Assembly: GCA_914767715.1 (NCBI GenBank)
Contig: OU612070.1
Location: 2,621,501 to 2,685,500 of the forward strand
Reading direction: 5' to 3'
DNA length: 64,000 nucleotides
Source: Membranipora membranacea
Lineage: Eukaryota > Bryozoa > Gymnolaemata > Cheilostomatida > Membraniporidae
In this document: piece after piece, positions 55,921 to 64,000 of the stretch
Position numbering within the stretch: the stretch's first letter is position 1
Layout of the letters: the number at the start of each line of letters is the position of its first letter
The notes under the pieces: generated by a model
What the model was told of the DNA's origin: nothing
Seen by the model: only the letters and a program-made list of their open reading frames with translations
The model's database searches: none
Program-made: the position numbers and the translations under genes

Positions 55921-58900
55921 TGTCCACCCAAACTCCCACACCCTCTACAAGGCTATTGGGTTTACCAGATAAGTCGCCGGTGGTAGGTGGAACTGGGTTA
56001 CATCGTCCTGACCTGGAGAATACAGTATTCATATTATGGCTTCCCAGGTCAGCGCTTTGCTCAAAGTGCAAGGGCGCAGTGATATACCCTTGTTATTATT
56101 GAGATGATTTTACATGTGCTCTATAACAGGGATTTAAGAAATGAAAATCACTTTTAACATAACAACCATCATGCATTGCACATAACAGGATGAATGACTA
56201 ATCAAATATTGTCTACCTGCTTGACAGGCTTAATATTATGTACGCACTTATTTAGAATCTGAATATCTGTTGTGTGAGACACGATACAGGAATCGTTTCA
56301 TTTATGGAGTTGGAAGTGGTGCGTAGATATTACGGATGACCCATGGACTATGCATGTAAAGTCTGACAGGTAGTACTGCTATAACAATACAAGTCTTGCT
56401 CGTTAAAGATTATAAGCAAAATTTTGAATATTGCATATATGCATATTTGAATGAAAATTTGTGTGCCTGGGTGAATGCTCTTTCATCAAAATTAACAACA
56501 AAGCTGAAGTGGTAACGATACTTTATTTATGGGTAGATACATCCTCATGCTCGTACTGTTATTTGTATTACAAACTAATTAATACATATCAATAAAGACT
56601 GTAATAAGATTCTAAGGGTGGCTGATATAATATTTCCCTCCATGATTCTTGATTTGCGATTGAGCTATACCTAGCCTTGGCTCTATGCAGATTTTGTCAT
56701 TCAAAAGTTAAAAAAATGCAGTTTATTCTACCTTTTGCAATAACTAAGGTGAAAAACCACTCCATGGGTCAGATCCTATACCTATGATGCGATTTGAGAA
56801 TTTATCATTCTCATGTAAGATTTCAACATCTTGTCTGGGAAAAAAGTAATGTTGGAGTTTGAAGATCGTAGCAATCGTCACAGTCACAATAATCATTGTA
56901 TACATATTGAAATTCATACAAATATTGCCATATAAATTACAAAGGTTTGTCACCTGGCTCAGACGGTGCGCAATCTTTTTCTAGTGTGAATGCTTCACAG
57001 CAAAATAGTCCCGATGCACAAAATGATTTAGATCATTGTATTGACTATTGTGGATGGTTTTCTGTAATTCTGATTTCAGAATCACGAACATAGCCTTACA
57101 GTAAGAATGAATACTGTATATAGGTCATGAACGTTTTATCACTGCAATAATAGTGCTGAAGACCGAATCATATTTCATTATTGGATTTTAGTGCGTAATT
57201 CTTGTTATTTATCCTTATTATTAATCCCATGCTCAAACTTGAAATATGGATATTTGCTTCAATATTAATCTGCATGAGTATGGTAATTTACAAAAAGTGG
57301 GAAATATTGCCAAAATACCATAGACTTAATAATAATATTATTAAGTCTATGCAAAATACTCACTTTAGAGAGTTTGCTTACTATTAAGAGATTGTTTAAT
57401 ATAAGAGTTGTCCACTCTCTTTACAAGTGCACACAAATCCCTGCTTGAACTTATTCTTTCTTGTGTCCAGCAATCTAGTATGCAACTGATACTCACAAGG
57501 CGATAAACATTGAGTATAAGGTTGACTAAGGGCAGCATATAGATATGTTTCTAGTTAGTAAGCTGTACAAATAAGGTCAGGCTGACACTAAACACCTGCT
57601 TTTAAACAAAGGATAAGAAAATAGCTGCAGTACTACATTTGTGTACCCTGTATATCTTGTTAGTGTTTGCACTTTTCAATAATACATTAGGAACCATAAA
57701 CTCAAGATTGAAAGCTGTGCCGATTAATTTATTGTAACCGCCGAATTTTATTTTGAGAAAACTTATTGTGGTTGCCAGTGTTCAATCAGCAGCTTGTTAT
57801 CCTTTGGTCAAGAAATGATTGGTAGTGAAGGTCCTGTGATGTACAATTTATTTCAGTCGCATTTATTTGCATCATAGTATCATTACGCTGTCAGATAAGA
57901 TTGTTTAAGGTCTAGTGGGCATATCACATCATAAACTTTATTATCTGGGCGATAGTTTAGAAACATTTTCCACATGATTCCGTGTAGTTATCTAGAAGGA
58001 TTCAGTTTGCCTTATCAATAAAAGTGTGATGGTACCAGAGACTATGGACTTATTATATATAGTCTCTGATGGCCCACCTCATATTATAGGTAGGTATCAC
58101 GGTCCAGTCACGTAGGGCATCACACAAGGGTGATAACTGATACTTCTTGTCACAGGCACTTCACTCAAAAATTTAATTAGTTTTATGTGTTGCATGTGTT
58201 GCATCGATAAGCATTAACTGTTCATCAAAGTGAATTAAATCTACCTATATTACAACCCTATGAAAGTAACATGTGTATTTACTTATATTATCCATGATTG
58301 CACCTGAGATATGCCTAAATAGTGTGACCCTTAATTTCTTTTATCCTTGCTCAGCGCTGTGAACAGGGAAGTAGCAATGAAGCAGTAAATTGTTAGATAG
58401 CTTATTAGCTTGTTAGATTATACACTTACAGAATCAAAAATGACATCGGCTCAAAATAAAATGAGATAGCTTAGCTGTGATGTCAAGTGTCGCTGTACAT
58501 GATAATGTGTGAGTTGAGGGAAGCTTGTACATCACTGTACACTCATCGTTGGCTAACAGGGTGATAAAATGTATCTTATCTTTTATTGTTGCATCGTGCA
58601 AATATTGAACTTACAGTTCATCTAATAGTTCCTGATATATCACTCAACAACACTCGACGTCCAATCCTGATATCAGCCGACTGCTCTGAACTCGTTAGTC
58701 ACTGCGAGGGTAATAAAAAGTCTGCTTTGGTAATTTTCTTGGCTTCAAATGCTGCAATTCTTCAGATGCCTTTTACTTGTTTAGACATTAATTTGTTGGT
58801 GATTAATAATATATAAGGTCACATTAGTGATAAAAATAGTTAAGTCATTAGGTCAGCATATGACTGATAGTGTGGTAAAGTTAACTGTAATTGAGCAGAA

Positions 58901-59016
58901 TTCAGCCTAGACAAAGCTGATATCATCGGACTTAGAGGGAAATGCTACTGAGCAGCAGCTGCCTCAGTAACTTAACCAGCAGAAGGGGATCTACAACGGA
59001 ACGGGAACACAGGAAC
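55921..59016 (+). other. Intergenic region upstream of gene C
   Basis: Follows 26500-29776 closely. The B-side leader-like open frame is lost here (ATG changed at 57621). No separate gene seen. Confidence 0.65.
57319..57351. mobile_element. 33-bp palindromic insertion with 8-bp TSD CAAAATAC
   Basis: Two 15-bp perfect arms (CATAGACTTAATAAT and its reverse complement) around a 3-base turn. CAAAATAC stands at 57311-57318 and 57352-57359; copy 1 has a single CAAAATAC at 27899-27906 and no insert. The end resembles the 392-bp MITE at 2074 (CATAGATTTAA), which also made an 8-bp duplication. Confidence 0.9.
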
Positions 59017-59077
59017 ATGTCTTCTACAACTAAAACAGCCATTACCATCTGGATATTTCTTCTTCTCACCCACGAAG
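59017..59077 (+). CDS. Gene C exon 1, signal peptide
   Basis: Two amino-acid changes from B (L to F, N to H) and one silent change. The upstream ATG found in B is ACG here. Donor GTAAGA. Confidence 0.88.
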
Positions 59078-60561
59078 GTAAGAGAGATCTTACACTGCCT
59101 CTTCATGGCAGATATATTACTCTAGGCAATGAGCCATATTCACGGAAAACCATTTGATAGAGGCAAGAAAGCTTCCAGGCACAGTGTGCTGTCCTTATGG
59201 CGTGCCTGTGCAAAATGGCAGCTGCTGGAATCATGTAATAAGTGCTCCTCAATCCAAGTCCATTGCAATATCCTTCTTCAATGAGAGGTAACAAACTGGA
59301 CAAGAAATAGTCAGTGATAAAACATTGTACATATACTCTCAATAGCCTACATATTAATCTTGCAAGTTTGGCTGGTTGCGATTCTGACCGACCCGGTGTT
59401 ACGTAGGCTGGTGCCTCTGCCATCATATCTATTGGCTGAATTATGAATTGTTAGTGAACTAGACTCAAGAAACTCGTATTTAATCATTCCTGTGGCAAAT
59501 TTCCAGTTGTTATGGCTGTGGCAAAACACAAGAAACTGTCGATCCTTCCTAAACAACCTTTCATTTTATCTGAACAAATTTTAACATTATTCTGCCCCCA
59601 CACATATTATATTCACAAGCGATGGAATCAATGTTCTTATACTGACTTGTAATGCGTGGGAAATTATATATGTCAGCAAGTCAAATATATAACCATAGCA
59701 CCACATAGCACAACATCCATGCCCTAATATTCATTTCTTCAGTTAAAACATGCTACGTCTTCGCTCTCAGACTTTTACCAGACCTCAAAACAGGAAATAT
59801 TCTCTTTTCTCACTGAATTGTGATGTCACAGTAGTCGTAAGTTAGAATCTAGACGGAACAAAAATTGAATCGTTAGTTCAACTCCTGTTACCCTACTATT
59901 TCATCATTTCATTGACTTTATTCATTGAATTCAACTAAAACAAAATTTGTTCTCCAATTATTCTTACCCCGAACAAATGTTTGGTATCGAGGCGCCGCGC
60001 CTTGATACCAAACATTTGCAATATCCCTCCGCCACCACAGAGGGAACATACTTGTTCTAAGCTGCACCATCAGACCCTGCTTATTACTGTGTGTTATGAT
60101 TCATCGGCAAAAACTTGTAATTTTTGGTCTCCAATTATACTTACCCGAGAATCATGTTCATGTACATAATAGTTTAACACAATTACAAATTGCACACAAT
60201 GCATCGTATGAGTCATGAATTATTTGAAGCTATGATTTTGAGGTATATATACTTTTATTGTCAATCTACAATCATATTTAGGAATGTTTTTCATGCAGTT
60301 ACAGAACAAAAAAGAAAACTTAAGGGGAGAGAAAAAGAAAAAATACACAAGTAATTAAAATTAATAGGATTTAAAGCGCTTCGATTTCTGTTCTTTTTTC
60401 TTTTTAGAGATACCAACAATATGATATCAATATTTCTATCAGAACGTTACCAGGGATTTTTATATAGATATCAATATCAATAATTCTATCAGAATGTTAC
60501 CAGGGATTTTTAACAAATTACACATTAGGCTCCTACTCTCCTTATATATATATATATATAT

Positions 60562-60599
<38 letters not shown>

Positions 60600-63500
60600 G
60601 CTCCTACAAACTGACAGTTGATGCTGTGGTCTGTGACAACAGATCTTCAGTTGTCGCACTTAATTTTGAAATTTCGAACTATTAACAGGTCGAACTGCAC
60701 AAACACTTAATATAGCTGTGAATAAAACAGCTACACAGAAGTCAGAATGTGGGAATCACCCACCAGGCCTCGCAGTGGATGGTTCAATTCTAGAGCAGCC
60801 GATACCTGAAGGTATAATTCGAGATGGGCAGTTCTCCCACACCAAAGAAGGAAATGATCAATGGTGGAAAGTGGACCTCGGAGCTGTATTTTATATATAC
60901 CGTGTTGAGATGTGGAGCAGGAAGGGTTATTATGGTATGTGAGCTGAGGGCCACAAGTATTTGGTATCAGCATGATGATGGACCATTGATCTACTTCAAT
61001 CAACCTTTAGATTCTCTAAATCAGATTTTCCTTTTCAAATCAGCTTTGAAAATGCTTGAAAGGCACAAAATTTTTGTGAGTATTTTGTACATTCATTGAT
61101 ACATCTTTCTGTGTGCTATCAATACTCTGCTTGCATATTTGCAAGGCTGTAAAGGAAAATATCTACACAAGGAATGGTAACAGCAGCTTTCCGATTTATT
61201 TTTTTTGCAGCGCTTTATCAATACGGTGTTATTATTGGATATTCTTTCAGAGTTTCGTCTGTCTAATATATCGTTGCTGACAAGCCTTGAGAGAGATGCT
61301 GGAGCACCATCACTTAGTTCTTGTGGATGGCAACTTCGCCGATATCGTGAATCAAAATACCCATATCATGGAAAGGAGGAATTTGAATTTCCGGTTTCAG
61401 GAAGGCATATAGCAGTGTTCAATAATGGCAGTTATGGTGTGACACTCACTGAGTTTAAGGTCTTTGGGATTGGTAAGTTATCAATTGAAATCAAACTAAT
61501 ACAATTCCACTCTCTGTTCACAATTCCATACCCGTATCTTTAAAACAGTGTGCAATCATATCTGAGACTGCTGTAGTGCCAATATCAGGATAGTACCATC
61601 GAAAACCTGGCAAATCAGCCTTCTAAACTTTACCAAACTTCATGATAAATATCAATTTTTGTGATCAGTCTGCCACATCATGTCAGCCATGTGTCACATC
61701 GAAGTTAATTCAAACATTAAAACTGTTAATACCAAACAGCACTTCTTCATACCAAAAGAAAAAGTCTAATTCCAAGTCCAAGTCTAACCAGAACCCTCGC
61801 CAATAAGCTTCAACACAGCTTACATAAAAAAGAAATCAACAATGCCGAACCATCAATTATCTGTTTGCAGCCTGATCACCATCCTATATTTACTGACAAT
61901 ATCACTAGTCATAGCTTTGTGTTTAGGAAAGCAAAAGAAAACCATTGTTCATATTAAAGTAGTCTCATAGCAATGAACAAAAAAACTAAATTTACCTGAA
62001 CAAGAACATTTTTGAATGATGTAACCGATTTCAAAGAGTGAAAGCCCAGGGTCTTGAAGGGTCTAGAGTACGTTATCTCTCCTGCGACAGATCAATATCA
62101 AAATTATGATTCACTAACAGTTTAACAGTAAGCCTTACTCTAGCTTACTTAGGACAGTAACTAGGCTGCTATACTTACACCAGAAAATATCACAGCACAG
62201 TTTTGATCATAGTTAGCCTAGTCAAAGATATTTAAGTGTTAATATGTGACAGGGGAGATAACACACTCTAGCATACTTGCCAAGTAATCTAAATTCAAAA
62301 GTGGGAGATTTCAATTTACATCGATACTGCACGGAATCGCGGTGCTTCGAGGGTGCGAAGCACCCGAGCGATCCACTTTGGGGTTTTGGGCAGTGTAAGC
62401 CCCCAATGGGGACTGGGATAGAGCCCGGCTGCTGATACTCTGAGAACGTTTCTAGCCACTAGGAGGAGCTAAAAACGTATACTTGATCCCAAATAATTTC
62501 ATGTTTGTACTTTGTACTGGTAATAAAATATCAAACTGAGATGAAATTCACTTTTAACACTTACCATCAACACATGGGCCCCTGGGACTCTTCAACAAGT
62601 GCTTGGATAGAGTTACTAAAAAAATTGCGATAGGGCTGTTGTCTCTCAAATCTGGAGGAAATAGTGAGACTTACAAAGAGTGGAAAGTCAACAGAATTTG
62701 ATGTGAAAATCTGGAGGGTCCCACCTAAATTGGGAGACTTGGCAAGTATGCACTCTAGACCCCTTTAGACCCTGGGTTTTTGCACTTCAAACACGGTTAC
62801 ATCATTCAATAACGTCCTCATGCGAGTAAATTTAGCTTTTTTGGTAATATTGCTAAAAAGTTACTTTAGCTATGAGCAACGGTTGTTCAGGACAAGAGAA
62901 ACCTTAATACTTACTCGTCTGAGCATTAAACGAAAATAGCTATGTTCCTTGAAAAAATAGAAATTATGATCTCTCCTTGGGCAACTTTGAATGTTCTTTT
63001 GATAAAAAATGTCCAAGTTTTGTTAATCTTTTTCCTGTTCATACTATGATTTCAGCACCAAACAAGAACTACAATGTAGCTAGGTATAAGCCTGTAACCA
63101 CGGCTCCATCAACACCTCTTCTTGATCATCTGATTGACGGGATGAACTTTTCTCCAGAATCTTGTCCAAACCGATCAGATACTGTGCAGTGGGAGTTAGA
63201 TTTGCTTGACACTTATTTGATCCACCTTGTTCGTCTTGTCAAAGGGGACTGTGGTAAGCACAATGTATCACTGCGAACTCTTATTAATATTGAATTTCAT
63301 TTTATGAGTCTGTGAGTCTGCCATAATATAAAACCTCTCCTCTAAGTGAATGGTCTCCTCTCCACTGAAAGTCTTGTCTCCTCAAGTGAATGATTGAAAA
63401 AAAATCCGGTATTTATGTTATGGTAATTGAGTCACCACTATCTTCCACCAGCTGCTTTAAATCAAATGCAAGATTGTGTTTAGTTATGGATAGTTCTTTA

Positions 63501-64000
63501 TTTTCGGTCATATTTCCCAACAACCTTGAAACTCATCACATAGCAAGCATTGCACTGCATGAGTCATAGGTTGTTGCTTACCATGTATTAGAGGCTCATT
63601 GCTTTGGTAATTATGTCATGCTTTGTTTTTTCTGCCATCTTATTACACCTATCCACCTAATAATAAATGTGCCACAGGGATAGCATATTATATACTATAT
63701 ACACTTGTTCCCAAAAATCATGATATGATTCAATGGTGAACATACATCAAAGCCAATGTGAATTCATAAGCCAGACCCCAAAGCTGAACCTAGAACAAAA
63801 AGCGATATCTTTTGTGAATCATATTTGAATGCTGAGACAATCACACAACATACATCTATTCCATGGTCTTGTTTTATTCCTCAAGGTGAGATTCTAGTTG
63901 AAAGCCTGAATTTGATGTTGAAAAATGCTTCAGGTTCCAGTTCGGCTCCCTGTAACTTCATTGAACCAGCAACCCACCACATTGATGTTTACTGTGAATC
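59017..64000 (+). CDS. Gene C: partial paralogue of receptor gene B (exons 1-5 visible)
   Basis: Exons 59017-59077, 60689-60934, 61251-61472, 63056-63253 and 63886 to the window end keep the phases and splice sites of gene B and are open. Product so far: a leader (MSSTTKTAITIWIFLLLTHE), lectin-like domain 1, and domain 2 up to the middle of its second exon. Exon 2 is two codons shorter than in B (PEGIIRDG against PEGTPGIRDG). Cysteines differ from B: SECG in exon 2, SSCGW and LLTS in exon 3. If the duplicated unit spans the whole gene, FN3, membrane and tail exons should lie beyond 64000. Confidence 0.88.
59078..60688 (+). other. Gene C intron 1, with about 1 kb not in gene B
   Basis: About 59289-60285 replaces a stretch of only about 60 bp in B. 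It holds a near-perfect hairpin at 59973-60018 (CAAATGTTTGGTATC arms around a GGCGCCGCGCC turn) and a duplicated CTCCAATTAT-CTTACCC word (59953, 60129). Near 60422-60512 a CTATCAGAA-GTTACCAGGGA stretch is doubled. A TA run lies at 60543-60594. Confidence 0.6.
60689..60934 (+). CDS. Gene C exon 2, lectin-like domain 1, first half
   Basis: As B exon 2, with L to R, Y to C, E to G, K to N and V to Y changes and a two-codon deletion. Donor GTATGT. Confidence 0.88.
61251..61472 (+). CDS. Gene C exon 3, lectin-like domain 1, second half
   Basis: Same length as in B. Changes include C to S and S to C, so one cysteine is lost and another gained. Donor GTAAGT. Confidence 0.88.
62272..62750. mobile_element. 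479-bp MITE, CATACTTGCCAA family, TSD CACTCTAG
   Basis: Ends CATACTTGCCAAG and CTTGGCAAGTATG; the 8-bp CACTCTAG is exact on both sides (62264-62271 and 62751-62758). Same insertion as in B (32269), so it predates the B/C split. This copy keeps about 98 bp that B lost. Confidence 0.88.
63056..63253 (+). CDS. Gene C exon 4, lectin-like domain 2, first half
   Basis: Compared with B: APN for APY, AR for AK, TTAP for TTTP, LID for LVD, PNRSD for PETSD. No silent difference is seen. Donor GTAAGC. Confidence 0.88.
63886..64000 (+). CDS. Gene C exon 5, partial at the window end
   Basis: The 115 bases present are the same as the first 115 of B exon 5; the donor should lie near 64083. Confidence 0.85.

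Larger units (their letters stand above)
53630..64000. repeat. Segmental duplication, copy 2 (partner 25950-33970)
   Basis: Carries the fuller LINE, the intergenic region and gene C. Differences from copy 1: it keeps 1.76 kb of LINE, has a 33-bp palindrome at 57319, lacks the 184-bp insert, has about 1 kb extra in intron 1, and a longer MITE in intron 3. It runs off the window. Confidence 0.92.

Overview
The window is AT-rich animal (metazoan) nuclear DNA: spliced genes with GT-AG introns, galactose-binding-like and fibronectin type III (FN3) domains, non-LTR retrotransposons, tRNA-headed SINEs and many TIR elements. A non-vertebrate such as a sponge or cnidarian fits best, but the sequence alone does not settle the species.

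The backbone is a cluster of three related plus-strand genes. Gene A (12317-22835) keeps only the first nine exons and carries stops and one-base frameshifts, so it is a pseudogene. Gene B (29777-52332) assembles into 27 exons and one unbroken 1,460-residue reading frame. It encodes a signal peptide, three F5/8C- or F-type-lectin-like domains (two exons each), nine FN3-like domains (two exons each), one membrane helix and a 64-residue tail with four tyrosines, all in SH2-ligand-like contexts. Gene C (59017 to the window end) is a younger copy of gene B, visible as exons 1-4 and part of exon 5.

Layout: 1-1053 is a 404-bp tandem array with a tRNA-like head. 1066-12316 has no gene and holds degenerate repeats, SINE relics, a 392-bp MITE with an 8-bp TSD, a 1.6-kb internally deleted hAT transposon, and older copies of the sequence upstream of genes B and C. 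12317-22835 is pseudogene A, whose introns hold a minisatellite, a hAT MITE inserted in a SINE, and a 1.37-kb TTAA foldback element. 22836-26108 is retrotransposon debris. About 25950-34000 and about 53630-64000 are two copies of a segmental duplication, and both begin in the same antisense LINE. The last intron of gene B (6.2 kb, between membrane helix and tail) holds a 5-kb inverted repeat with nested MITEs. 52670-55560 is a degenerate minus-strand LINE.

Most notable points: (1) gene B is an undescribed-looking receptor whose FN3 region is a two-domain unit repeated four times; (2) its tail has an ITSM-like motif, a Grb2-type YxN and two YxxP motifs, and retaining the preceding intron would stop translation at once and give a tail-less receptor; (3) the B/C pair shows a sharp change from divergent to nearly identical sequence inside exon 4, with replacement-only differences before it; (4) a 33-bp palindrome with an exact 8-bp target duplication is present in one duplicate and absent from the other. 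Function is inferred from domain pattern only; no database search was possible.
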